Assembly: GCF_900176285.1 (NCBI RefSeq)
Contig: NZ_FWXF01000007.1
Location: 121,886 to 185,885, forward strand
Direction of reading: 5' to 3'
DNA length: 64,000 nt
Source: Desulfacinum hydrothermale DSM 13146
Lineage (GTDB): Bacteria > Desulfobacterota > Syntrophobacteria > Syntrophobacterales > DSM-9756
Positions 35,408 through 43,971 of this stretch are shown here, piece after piece; the first letter of the stretch is position 1, and every line of letters begins with the position of its first letter. The notes under the pieces were generated by a model that saw only the letters and a list, made by a program, of their open reading frames with translations, did not search any database and had not been told where the DNA came from. The translations under genes and the position numbers were made by a program.

Positions 35408-37810
35408 ATGAGTCTAGGGCGAAGAGCTTTTCTACAGTTTGTGGGTGGGGCCATCGGTGGAACCCTGTTGACCCCCATTCCCTGGAAGCTGGCAGATGAT
35501 TCCGCCATCTGGACCCAGAACTGGTCTTGGCGGCCCTCACCGGAGCGCGGGGAGATCACCGAAGCCACCGGCACCTGTCTTCTCTGCCCCGGCGGCTGCG
35601 GCATTCAGGTCCGCCTGGTCAATGGTCACCGCGCCATCTACGTGAAAGGCAACCCGGACCATGTGGTGAATCGCGGCGGGCTGTGCCCCGTCGGAGCGGC
35701 CGGTTTGCAGTACCTTTACGCCCCCTATCGCGTCACCCAGCCCCTGAAGCAGACGGGCAAGCGGGGTGATCCCAAGGGGTTCCAGCCCATTTCTTGGGAC
35801 GAGGCCCTGAAGGTCGTGGCCGCAAAGCTAACGGAACTCCGCCAGAAGGGCCAGCCCCACGCCGTGGCCTGCCTCACCGGCCAAAGCCGTTCCAGCACGG
35901 CGGATCTGTGGAAGCAGTTCTTCGCGGCGTATGGTTCCCCCAATCTTTACACCATGCCTTGCCACAGCGACAGCACCCGGCTGGCCGTCGCCCTGGCCAC
36001 CGGTCAGGAAGCCGATCTGGCCTTCCACCTGGAAAAGGCCACCTACGTGCTCAACTTCGGTGCGCCCCTGCTGGAAGGCTGGGCCAGCCCAACCCGGGCC
36101 CAGCGCCTTTTCTCTCGGTGGCAAACGGAACAACCCGGGGTTCCGGAGACGGAGTTCGTCCACGTGGAACCCCGATGCTCCCTCACCGCGTCCAAGGCCG
36201 ACCGATGGATCGCCTGCAACCCCGGCACCGAGGCCGCCTTGGCCCTGGGCATCGCCCACGTCCTTATCCGCGAAAAGCTATTCGACGCGGCCTTTGTGGC
36301 CGACCAGGTCTTCGGATTCGAAGACTGGACCGACGCGGCGGGCGCACAGCGAAAGGGCTTCAAGGCCCTGGTACTGGGCAAGTACTCGCCCCAGGACGTG
36401 GCGTCGCTCACGGGCGTGGACGCTGAGGTCATTCAGGAGCTGGCCCGCCAATTGGCACGGCAGAAGAACGCCGTGGTTTTGTGGGGTCCGCCCACGGACA
36501 CGCCCAACAACCTCTACCACGACCTGGCCTTCCTGGCTCTCAACGCCCTGATTGGAGCCTTTTCCTCCAAGGCCATGATCTCGCTGGTACCCCCGCAGCC
36601 CTGGCAGGCCTTGCCGGACCCGGCCATGGACATGGAGGCCTTCAAGGGACAGGGCCAAAAGCCCTTGGGCCAGCCCGCATCCACCCCAAAAACCAAGGTG
36701 CGGCCCAACACGGTGCACGCCTTCTTCAATGCCTTGGCCAACGGAGAAGAATATCCGATCGAGCTGCTTTTCATCCACGAGGCCAATCCGGCCTACGGCT
36801 TGCCGGAAAATGCCCTGGCCGTTCAGGCCCTGCAGAAGGCAGGAACGGTGGTCTCCTTTTCCAGCTATCTGGATGAAACCTCCGCGTACGCCGATCTCAT
36901 CCTTCCCAACCACAACGCCTTCGAGCGCCTTGACGATGTGATCGGGCTCCCCGGTGCCCCTTTCGCCTTTTATGCGGTGGCCACTCCCATTTTGAGCCCT
37001 CAGTACGACACCAAGGCCACGGGCGATGTCCTCTTGTCGCTCGCCAAGGCTCTGGGAGGCACGGTGGCCCAAAGCCTTCCCTGGAAGAGCTACCAGGACC
37101 TGCTGAAGCTGAGGGCCGCCCAAATCGCCCAGGCGGGCAGCGGGACCCTGGTGGACGCCACGTTCGATCCGGCCTCCGTCGCCCCCGGCGCTCCCTTGAA
37201 GCCCAATTTCAGCAAGGCTTCGGACGTTTGGAGGAAACTCACCTCCGGCCTGTGTTGGGTGGACGCTCCCCAAGCCCTCGACCGGTACGCCACGCCCTCC
37301 TCGCGCTTGGAGCTGGCCTGCCAGGGCTTGTTGGCCAGCGTGTCCGCCAATGCCGGTGATGAGCTTTTCATGGCCCATTACGCGCCACTGAATCCGTCCG
37401 GCGACGCCGGCGAATTGCCCTTGCTGCTCATCACCCATCGGTCCTTGAGCCTGGCGCCGGGCTATGTCCCCAATGCCCCCTTCATGAACAAGCTCCTGCC
37501 CGACGACCTGCTGCTCCAGCAGGATGTGTTCGTGGAGGTTCACCCGTCAACCGGCAAAAAGCTGGGCTTACGCCCCAAGGCCAAGGCTCTGCTCAAGACC
37601 CCGCGCGGGGAGGCGGCGGTACGCGTTCGTTTTGCTCCCACGGTCCCCGCGGGAGTCATCGCCCTGCCCGAAGGACTGGGCCACACCGCCTACGACGAAT
37701 ACGTGCAGGGCAAAGGCGTCAACGCCAACGCCATGGTTGAGGTACAGCTGGATCCCGTAACCGGATTGGGAACCGTTTGGGCCACCAGAGCCCAGTTGCG
37801 CTTAGCCTAA
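35408..37810 (+). CDS. qrcB: Menaquinone reductase molybdopterin-oxidoreductase-like subunit QrcB
   Basis: An 800-residue protein related to the catalytic subunit of molybdopterin oxidoreductases. A Tat signal (GRRAFLQF with a hydrophobic stretch) sends it to the periplasm. The N-terminal [4Fe-4S] site has 'CLLCPGGCG' and the distal Cys in 'GGLCPVG'. The family region follows ('TGQSRSSTADLW', 'HVEPRCS', 'FIHEANPAYGLP', 'DETSAYADLILPNHNAFE'). In characterised Qrc complexes this subunit has no molybdenum and works structurally or in electron transfer; whether that holds here is an inference. It lies 75 bases after qrcA and 15 before qrcC. Confidence 0.93.
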   Translation: MSLGRRAFLQFVGGAIGGTLLTPIPWKLADDSAIWTQNWSWRPSPERGEITEATGTCLLCPGGCGIQVRLVNGHRAIYVKGNPDHVVNRGGLCPVGAAGLQYLYAPYRVTQPLKQTGKRGDPKGFQPISWDEALKVVAAKLTELRQKGQPHAVACLTGQSRSSTADLWKQFFAAYGSPNLYTMPCHSDSTRLAVALATGQEADLAFHLEKATYVLNFGAPLLEGWASPTRAQRLFSRWQTEQPGVPETEFVHVEPRCSLTASKADRWIACNPGTEAALALGIAHVLIREKLFDAAFVADQVFGFEDWTDAAGAQRKGFKALVLGKYSPQDVASLTGVDAEVIQELARQLARQKNAVVLWGPPTDTPNNLYHDLAFLALNALIGAFSSKAMISLVPPQPWQALPDPAMDMEAFKGQGQKPLGQPASTPKTKVRPNTVHAFFNALANGEEYPIELLFIHEANPAYGLPENALAVQALQKAGTVVSFSSYLDETSAYADLILPNHNAFERLDDVIGLPGAPFAFYAVATPILSPQYDTKATGDVLLSLAKALGGTVAQSLPWKSYQDLLKLRAAQIAQAGSGTLVDATFDPASVAPGAPLKPNFSKASDVWRKLTSGLCWVDAPQALDRYATPSSRLELACQGLLASVSANAGDELFMAHYAPLNPSGDAGELPLLLITHRSLSLAPGYVPNAPFMNKLLPDDLLLQQDVFVEVHPSTGKKLGLRPKAKALLKTPRGEAAVRVRFAPTVPAGVIALPEGLGHTAYDEYVQGKGVNANAMVEVQLDPVTGLGTVWATRAQLRLA

Positions 37811-37825
37811 CAGGGGATAACACCG

Positions 37826-38590
37826 ATGAGTGGAAACGCACATTCTGAACATGCGGCCGGCAAGGTCCGCTACGGCATGGTGATCGACCTGGACAAGTGC
37901 ACGGGGTGCGGAGCGTGCGCCGTGGCTTGCCAGCAGGAAAACAACATCGCCTTTCGCCCCGACGAAAGCAACAAGCTGCGCACCATCTCCTGGTTGACCT
38001 TGTACCGGTTGGAAAACGGCAAGGATTACCCGGAGCACCGGGAGGCCATGTTGCCCCGTCCCTGTATGCATTGCGACTCCCCCCACCATGCCCCCTGCAC
38101 CTTCGTCTGCCCGGTCAATGCCACTGTGCGGGATGAGCATACCGGCATCGTGGATCACATTGCGGTACGCTGCATCGGCTGTCGCTATTGCATGGTCGCC
38201 TGCCCCTACCACGCCCGCAGCTTCAACTGGTGGGACCCCAAATGGCCCAAGACCATGGAGGCCATGCTGTCGCCCGAAGTGAGCCCCCGGATGCGCGGTG
38301 TGGTGGAAAAGTGCACCTTCTGCCACCACCGTCTCAATCGAGCGCGGGACCGCGCCCGGATCAACGGAGAGGATCCAGACGGCGTGGAATACACGCCCGC
38401 TTGTGTGGAGGCCTGCCCCACCGGGGCCATCACCTTCGGCAACCTGAGGGATCCGCACAGCCAAGTGGCCAAGCTTGCCAAGGATCCGCGGGCATTCAGG
38501 ATTCTTGAAAAGCTCCACACGGAACCCAAGGTCTACTACCTCAGTTCCGAACAGTGGATTCACAAACAATCGGACAACGATCTGTCTTAG
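37826..38590 (+). CDS. qrcC: Menaquinone reductase iron-sulfur subunit QrcC
   Basis: A 254-residue periplasmic ferredoxin-like protein of the DmsB/PsrB type. Four Cys clusters are visible: 'CTGCGACAVAC', 'CMHCDSPHHAPCTFVCP', 'CIGCRYCMVACP' and 'CTFCHHRLNRARD' paired with 'CVEACPTG'. They should hold three or four iron-sulfur clusters that wire QrcB to QrcD. It has no signal peptide and is probably co-exported with Tat-dependent QrcB. The gene starts 15 bases after qrcB. Confidence 0.93.
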   Translation: MSGNAHSEHAAGKVRYGMVIDLDKCTGCGACAVACQQENNIAFRPDESNKLRTISWLTLYRLENGKDYPEHREAMLPRPCMHCDSPHHAPCTFVCPVNATVRDEHTGIVDHIAVRCIGCRYCMVACPYHARSFNWWDPKWPKTMEAMLSPEVSPRMRGVVEKCTFCHHRLNRARDRARINGEDPDGVEYTPACVEACPTGAITFGNLRDPHSQVAKLAKDPRAFRILEKLHTEPKVYYLSSEQWIHKQSDNDLS

Positions 38591-38625
38591 AAGGGCGCAC
38601 CCTCAACGTCTTCGAGGAGTAGGTT

Positions 38626-39867
38626 ATGGACAAGGCATTGATACCGGAAGGTGTAAAACGCTGCCCATTGCCGGTCTTCGGCCTCTGGATGCTGGTTCTT
38701 TTCGCCGTCATCGCCTGGGGCATCTACGCGGGCTTGACGGTCCTCCTCAAGGGCCTCAACGTCACGGGCCTCAACAACTACTTCGGGTTCGGGCTCTATA
38801 TCTGCGTGGACCTGGGGATCATTGCCCTGGGCGCCGGAGCGTTCTTCTCCGGATTTCTCTACTACGGCCTTTCCCGGTTCTTCCCACAGCTCAAGGAGCT
38901 TCACAAGATCATCAACCTGGCCGTGATCGTGGGGTTCTGCTGCTACACCGGCGCCCTGCTGGTGCTGCTTCTGGAAATCGGGCAGCCGCTTCGGGGCTGG
39001 TTCGGCTACTGGCATGCCAACGTGCATTCCATGCTCACGGAGGTGATCTTTTGCATCTCCTGCTATGCCATCGTGCTCGTCATCGAGTTTGTGCCCATCA
39101 TCTTGGAAAACCGCAAGTTGGATGCCATCAAGCCGGTTCACATCTTCGGCCACAATCTCCATGAGATCATGGCCATCTTCGCCATGACCGGCACCTTCTT
39201 GAGCTTCTTCCATCAGGGATCCTTGGGTGGCGTTCCCGGCGTCATGTTCGGCCGCCCCTTTGCCTATCGCGAAGGATTTTTCGTCTGGCCCTGGACCTTC
39301 TTCCTGTTCACCTTGTCGGCCATGGCCTGCGGCCCGGCCTTCACGGCCATCATCTGCAGGATCATAGAAAAGGTGAGCCGCAAGCAGCTGGTGGACCGCA
39401 GTGTCTATGAGCTGATCGGCAAGATCGAAGGCGGCCTGCTCCTGACCTATCTGATCCTCAAAGGCTTGGACACCCTCTATTGGGCCTTGGACACGGCTCC
39501 GGGGTTCGGCCTGAAACTCAGCGACTTCTACCAGGAACCCTACGGTATGTGGCTCCTGGTGGCTGAACTGGGCATTTGCGGAGTCATTCCCGTCATCCTG
39601 CTCCTGACCCCGCAGGCCCGCAAGAGCAACGGGCTGCTCTTTCTGGCCTTTTTCCTGGACTGCACCGGGATCGTGATCAACCGATTCGCCATGACCGTGG
39701 AAGCCTTGGCCATTCCGGTCATGCCCTTCGACCACTGGGCCGTCTATATCCCCACGGTCTACGAATGGGCACCGTGCATCGCCATGCTGGCCTACGGAGC
39801 GTTGATCGTCTCCCTTTCCTATCGGTACTTGCCCGTCTTTCCCCGGGAGCCGGAACTGAACCCGTAA
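38626..39867 (+). CDS. qrcD: Menaquinone reductase membrane subunit QrcD (NrfD/PsrC family)
   Basis: A 413-residue integral membrane protein of about ten helices, of the NrfD/PsrC family. It binds menaquinone and takes electrons from QrcC on the periplasmic side. The N-terminal segment 'LPVFGLWMLVLFAVIAWGIY' is the first helix; family-typical helices containing 'FSGFLYYGLSRFFP' and 'FGYWHANVHSMLTEV' follow. Qrc is known to be electrogenic and needed for growth on hydrogen or formate with sulfate. It is the last gene of the operon, followed by a good terminator at 39947. Confidence 0.93.
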   Translation: MDKALIPEGVKRCPLPVFGLWMLVLFAVIAWGIYAGLTVLLKGLNVTGLNNYFGFGLYICVDLGIIALGAGAFFSGFLYYGLSRFFPQLKELHKIINLAVIVGFCCYTGALLVLLLEIGQPLRGWFGYWHANVHSMLTEVIFCISCYAIVLVIEFVPIILENRKLDAIKPVHIFGHNLHEIMAIFAMTGTFLSFFHQGSLGGVPGVMFGRPFAYREGFFVWPWTFFLFTLSAMACGPAFTAIICRIIEKVSRKQLVDRSVYELIGKIEGGLLLTYLILKGLDTLYWALDTAPGFGLKLSDFYQEPYGMWLLVAELGICGVIPVILLLTPQARKSNGLLFLAFFLDCTGIVINRFAMTVEALAIPVMPFDHWAVYIPTVYEWAPCIAMLAYGALIVSLSYRYLPVFPREPELNP

Positions 39868-39946
39868 AGGCCGGATTCATGCCCGCCGGCCGTCCCCGGA
39901 AGATGGAAGGAGGAGCGGGCATCCGATGCCGACACGGGAAGCTTGC

Positions 39947-39987
39947 CGCCTTGAGCGGGCCGATTCGGCCCCCTCAAGGCTTTTTTC
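39947..39987 (+). terminator. Rho-independent terminator after qrcABCD
   Basis: CCTTGAG-C-GGGCC pairs with GGCCC-C-CTCAAGG around a five-base loop and is followed by six T. It lies about 80 bases after the qrcD stop. Confidence 0.85.
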
Positions 39988-40014
39988 TGCGGCCCGGAAG
40001 CCCCTTCTTTCGGT

Positions 40015-40043
40015 TTGACACTCCCCCACAGGGGTGTTAGCCT
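40015..40043 (+). promoter_or_regulatory. Possible promoter for the membrane-protein pair
   Basis: TTGACA (40015-40020), 17 bases, then TAGCCT (40038-40043). The spacer holds an imperfect inverted repeat (ACACTCCCC / GGGGTGT), which could be an operator. The -10 match is weak. Confidence 0.4.
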
Positions 40044-40087
40044 CACAACTCTCAATGGGGGCGTAAGAACTGAGGCAACGTGGAACC

Positions 40088-40873
40088 ATGGCAACCAAAG
40101 GCCGACTGGCAGAGATTTTCGCAAGCAACCGTCATCCCAAGATCATTCTCGGCCTCACGGTGGCTTTTCTTCTGGTGTTGGAAGTCCTCATCTACCTCAC
40201 GGCCGCCAGTCAGGCGGGCGAGCGGAGCCGCATCATCATCACCGACCCTTCCGGGGCCAAGGTCTACGAAACCACCGGAAGTACCCTGACCAGCTACGAA
40301 AAGATGGTCTTTGAAAGCACCTTCGGCCCGCTGGAGCGCTATCGCATCCACCTGCAGACCGAAAACCGCCCCTTTCCCTTTCGGGCCTGGCTTTCCGCCG
40401 CCATTGGCATCCCCGTGGGGTTGGTCCTGCTCATCTCCTTCTCCGTCAAGGCCTTCCTATCCCTGCTCTATGGCGAAGATGGGTCTCGCGGGCCACAAGA
40501 AGGCTCCGGATCGCCCAGCGCCGGTGCCCTCACCTCCTTTTGGCGCCTTCTGGACGGGGTCTCCATCTTCCATGTGGGTTTTCTGGTACTCCTGGCGGTT
40601 CTGATCTTCTGGATGCTCCCCAACTTCCTGGGGGACCTGGGCCGCGTCGCCGCCGGATTCTTGAAGGAATACAAGTGGCTCGTCCTCGGAGGCGCCGCTT
40701 TTTTGGCGGCCGTCTTGATTTGGGTGATCTATCTCCGTTACCGTTTATCTAAGCAGGTTCTTCAAAATCAGATGGAGATTGAAAAACTCAAGATTGAACA
40801 GATGCGACTGCTCCCCACGAATCCCTCCGAGCTCCTTTCTGCGCCGCAGGACGAAACCGGCACGGAAGGCTGA
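40088..40873 (+). CDS. Membrane protein of unknown function
   Basis: I do not recognise this 261-residue protein. It has four hydrophobic segments: residues ~18-40, ~99-126, ~160-185 and ~204-227. A soluble loop lies between the first two (about 60 residues, probably periplasmic), and a Gly/Ser-rich loop between the second and third. After the last helix comes a charged heptad-like stretch ('LQNQMEIEKLKIEQMRLL'), probably a short coiled coil. GAGG precedes ATG 40088. It starts 13 bases before the next small membrane-protein gene, so they form a pair. It has its own promoter-like site after the qrc terminator, so a direct link to Qrc is only positional. Confidence 0.75.
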   Translation: MATKGRLAEIFASNRHPKIILGLTVAFLLVLEVLIYLTAASQAGERSRIIITDPSGAKVYETTGSTLTSYEKMVFESTFGPLERYRIHLQTENRPFPFRAWLSAAIGIPVGLVLLISFSVKAFLSLLYGEDGSRGPQEGSGSPSAGALTSFWRLLDGVSIFHVGFLVLLAVLIFWMLPNFLGDLGRVAAGFLKEYKWLVLGGAAFLAAVLIWVIYLRYRLSKQVLQNQMEIEKLKIEQMRLLPTNPSELLSAPQDETGTEG

Positions 40874-40886
40874 AAGGAAATGCGAG

Positions 40887-41351
40887 ATGTTCTTCAACCG
40901 ACGATCCAAAAAGAAAAAGGACGAGCCGGCAGAGAAGAAGCCCACCATCAATCAGGGCATCCTCTACCTGTACGGCATCATCGGGCTGCAGGTCTTGTTC
41001 GTCTTCGGCCTCATGGCCATCATCATCACCATGGGTAAGATCCTGGCCACCCCCTTGTGGGTCTTTCTCTTTGCCCTGGCGGTAGGCACCGCGGGGATCG
41101 TCTATGTCTATCGCAAGGCGAAGGCACAGCTACGCAAGGTCCGAGACGCCCTCCGGCATGTGGACCTTTCCGACCGCAATTATGAGATCAGCTTCATGGG
41201 CGGGGTACTCACCATGAAGGTCGAGCACAACCCGGATAAGCTCTTGGAAGATCATACCAAGCCGCTGTTGGATGCCGATGTGGAGGCCGAGCCCATGGAC
41301 ACCGCCTCGACCCAATCCCCCAAGGTGGTGGGCATGGCCGGTGGTTCGTGA
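40887..41351 (+). CDS. Small membrane protein of unknown function
   Basis: A 154-residue protein that I do not recognise. A very basic start (RRSKKKK) is followed by two adjacent membrane helices (residues ~24-50 and ~55-76). A soluble tail then ends in acidic and Ser/Pro-rich sequence. By the positive-inside rule the N-terminus and tail face the cytoplasm. ATG 40887 lies 13 bases after the previous stop, with AAAGGAAA upstream. A frame is open further upstream within the preceding gene but is unsupported. The pair may encode one two-component membrane assembly. Confidence 0.72.
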   Translation: MFFNRRSKKKKDEPAEKKPTINQGILYLYGIIGLQVLFVFGLMAIIITMGKILATPLWVFLFALAVGTAGIVYVYRKAKAQLRKVRDALRHVDLSDRNYEISFMGGVLTMKVEHNPDKLLEDHTKPLLDADVEAEPMDTASTQSPKVVGMAGGS

Positions 41352-41448
41352 TCCACAAACGGCCATTGATGCCGTGTCCCGGGTCGTCCGAGGCGGGCCA
41401 GACCGCTCCCTCTCCCCTGTGATTCACCGACGGGGCCCCGGTGTCCCC

Positions 41449-43128
41449 TCATGCCCCGTCTTCCAACCCATGCGGGACCCCCAACATGGGAATCCGCGGT
41501 TCCTTCCATCTGGCGATCAGAGTATCCTTTTTCCAGTTGGGATCATCCTTTTGGGGATGGTCCAGGTTGTAGTGCAATCCTCGGCTTTCCTTACGCGTCA
41601 GGGCACACCGAACGATCAGCTCCGCCACCAGGACCAGGTTCTGCAACTCCACCAGGTCCGTGTGCAGCGGGATGTTGGGCAGATGTTCCCGGATTTCCAT
41701 CCGGATCTGGGCGATGTGCCGACTCGCCAGCTTGAGCCGCTTGTCCGTTCGCACGATGCCCACGTAATTCCACATAAGCCGCCGGATCACGTCCCAGTTG
41801 TGGGAGATGAGGATCATCTCGCTCTGACTCCCGTTGCCCGCCGACAATTCCATCGGCCAGGCGGGAATCTCCGGGAAAGCACGCTGCCTCCATGCCGGGA
41901 TGTTCTCAATACAGTGCAGCGCTCCCCGGTGGGAAAAGACGGCCGCCTCCAGCAGGGAATTGCTGGCGAGACGGTTCGCTCCGTGAAGGCCGGTGCATGC
42001 GCATTCTCCAATGGCATACAGGTTGGCGATGGAGCTTTGGGCCCACAGGTCCGTCGCGATCCCCCCGCACATATAGTGCGCGGCGGGAACCACGGGGATG
42101 GGATCCTTGGTGATGTCGATCCCCAGGCTCAGGCACTTCTTGTAGATGTTGGGGAAACGTCTTTTCAGAAAGTCCGCGTCCCGGTGGCTGATGTCCAGGT
42201 AGACGCAGTCATCGCCGGTGCGCTTCATTTCGGTATCGATGGCACGGGCCACCACGTCCCGGAAAGCCAGGTCCTTGAGCGGGTGGTATCTTTCCATGAA
42301 GGCGTTGCCGCGCTTGTCGATCAGCCGCCCGCCTTCGCCCCGTACGGCCTCGGAAATGAGAAAATTCTTGGCATGGGGATGGTAGAGGCACGTGGGGTGG
42401 AACTGAACGAATTCCAGATTGGCCAGCCTGGCCCCGGCCCGATAGGCCATGGCCAGGCCGTCGCCCGTGGCCACATCCGGATTGCTGGTGTACAAATACA
42501 CCTTCCCGGCTCCGCCCGTGCACAGCAGCGTGGCGTGCGCGATGAACGTGTGAACCGTTCCGTTTTTCGCGTCCAACACGTAGGCACCCCAGCACAACTG
42601 GCGCTGCTCCACCGGAATGGATCCCACCCGGATAGCGTCGTGCTGGATGATGAGGTCCAGGGCCAGGTGATTTTCGAAGATGGACACGTTGGGATGGGAT
42701 TCCGCCGCATTGATCAGAACCCGCTCGATGGCCTGGCCCGTCATGTCCTCGGCATGCACGATTCGGTTTCGGCTGTGGCCTCCCTCGCGCCCCAGATCAA
42801 AGGGGCATGCCTGGGAGCGTCCCGGTGAGAAGGGCACACCCACTTGAGCCAATTCATGGATCCGCTCGGGAGCCGAGCGCACCACCAGTTCCACCACCTC
42901 GGGTTTCGACAGGCCGTCGCCGGCCGTGAGGGTGTCCTCGATATGAAGCTGGAACGAATCGTCGGGGCCCAACGCCGAGGCGATTCCCCCTTGGGCGTAG
43001 TTGGTGCTCGTTTCCAGCTTGTCCTTCTTGGTCACAATGGCCACCGTGGCATGCTCCGCCACCTTGAGCGCAAAGGTGAGACCGGCGATACCGCTTCCAA
43101 TCACCAAGAAATCAAAACGATGTTCCAT
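41449..43128 (-). CDS. nadB: L-aspartate oxidase
   Basis: A 559-residue FAD enzyme that oxidises L-aspartate to iminoaspartate, the first step of de novo NAD synthesis. The N-terminal FAD-binding motif 'VIGSGIAGLTFALKVAEH' is followed by 'TNYAQGGIASAL', then 'LEFVQFHPTCLYHP', 'CACTGLHGANRLASNSLLE' and a C-terminal helical domain. These separate it from succinate dehydrogenase flavoproteins; in anaerobes fumarate serves as electron acceptor. No nadA or nadC lies nearby. It starts near 43128 with GGCGGAG upstream and diverges from a HAD phosphatase across a gap with a perfect dyad. The 3' end converges on the small membrane-protein gene. Confidence 0.95.
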   Translation of the reverse strand: MEHRFDFLVIGSGIAGLTFALKVAEHATVAIVTKKDKLETSTNYAQGGIASALGPDDSFQLHIEDTLTAGDGLSKPEVVELVVRSAPERIHELAQVGVPFSPGRSQACPFDLGREGGHSRNRIVHAEDMTGQAIERVLINAAESHPNVSIFENHLALDLIIQHDAIRVGSIPVEQRQLCWGAYVLDAKNGTVHTFIAHATLLCTGGAGKVYLYTSNPDVATGDGLAMAYRAGARLANLEFVQFHPTCLYHPHAKNFLISEAVRGEGGRLIDKRGNAFMERYHPLKDLAFRDVVARAIDTEMKRTGDDCVYLDISHRDADFLKRRFPNIYKKCLSLGIDITKDPIPVVPAAHYMCGGIATDLWAQSSIANLYAIGECACTGLHGANRLASNSLLEAAVFSHRGALHCIENIPAWRQRAFPEIPAWPMELSAGNGSQSEMILISHNWDVIRRLMWNYVGIVRTDKRLKLASRHIAQIRMEIREHLPNIPLHTDLVELQNLVLVAELIVRCALTRKESRGLHYNLDHPQKDDPNWKKDTLIARWKEPRIPMLGVPHGLEDGA

Positions 43129-43186
43129 GAATCTCCGCCTTTCCCATCAAAGGTTCCTTTGCTAGCACCGCGCATCATCGCCCAGC

Positions 43187-43226
43187 TTGACACAAGGGAC
43201 TCTATTCGATTACAGCTCTGCTGTAA
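43187..43226. promoter_or_regulatory. Promoter and perfect dyad between nadB and the HAD phosphatase gene
   Basis: On the plus strand TTGACA (43187-43192) is followed after 17 bases by TTACAG (43210-43215). This -10-like site is part of the perfect inverted repeat TTACAGC-TCT-GCTGTAA (43210-43226). On the minus strand TTTACA and TAGAGT, also 17 apart, could drive nadB through the same bases. The arrangement suggests one operator controlling both genes. Confidence 0.5.
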
Positions 43227-43284
43227 AGCATTGGAAGATCAGCAAAAATATACCCGTGACCCAAACAGGCAAACGACAGACTTT

Positions 43285-43971
43285 ATGAAAAATTCCAGCC
43301 CCCTGCGTGCCGCGGTTCAGGCGACTCAGCTCTTCGATTCAGGCGCTCCCAAGGTGGTGGTCTTCGACTGCGACGGTGTCCTCTTCGACTCCCGGGAAGC
43401 CAATGTGCGTTTCTACAACCACATCCTGGCCCGATTGGGCCGCCCCGAGGTGCGGCCGGACCAGGAGGACTACATCCATATGCACTCCGCCCGGGAGTCC
43501 TTGGCATACCTTCTGGGTTCGGGTCCCCTTTTGGATGAAGCCTGGAGGCATTGTCAGAGCATCGATTTTCGTATCTTCAATCGGTATTTGAGAAAAGAGC
43601 CCGGGTTGGAGGAGTTTCTCGCCTTCCTTCGGCCCCATTGCCGCATCGCCCTAGCCACGAACCGGACGGTTTCCACACCGCAGATCCTGGAATCCTTCGG
43701 GTTGCGCGCCTATTTCGATCTGGTGGTCACGGCGGCGGACGTGAACCATCCCAAGCCCCATCCCGAGTCCATGGAGAAGATTCTTCGAAGCTTCCAATCA
43801 CCTGCCCGGCACGTGCTCTTCATCGGCGACTCCCAGGTGGATGCCATGCTGGCGCAAAACTCGGGCGTTATCTTTGTCGCCTACAAGAACCCCGAACTCC
43901 AGGCCCATGTCCATGCCGACTCCTTCCGGGATCTCCAGTACTGGCTCGCCCCGGCTCTGGGCGCCCGCTGA
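43285..43971 (+). CDS. HAD-superfamily phosphatase, phosphoglycolate-phosphatase-like
   Basis: A 228-residue HAD hydrolase. Motif I is 'VVFDCDGVLFDS' (Asp nucleophile near residue 29), motif II 'LATNRTVST', motif III 'KPHP' and motif IV 'VLFIGDSQVDAMLA'. The helical cap between motifs I and II is the type I (Gph/PGMB-like) form. ATG 43285 is preceded by only a weak ribosome site. Its 3' end overlaps the start of a TraB-like gene by about 60 bases in another frame. Likely substrates are small phosphomonoesters; the sequence does not decide. Confidence 0.85.
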   Translation: MKNSSPLRAAVQATQLFDSGAPKVVVFDCDGVLFDSREANVRFYNHILARLGRPEVRPDQEDYIHMHSARESLAYLLGSGPLLDEAWRHCQSIDFRIFNRYLRKEPGLEEFLAFLRPHCRIALATNRTVSTPQILESFGLRAYFDLVVTAADVNHPKPHPESMEKILRSFQSPARHVLFIGDSQVDAMLAQNSGVIFVAYKNPELQAHVHADSFRDLQYWLAPALGAR

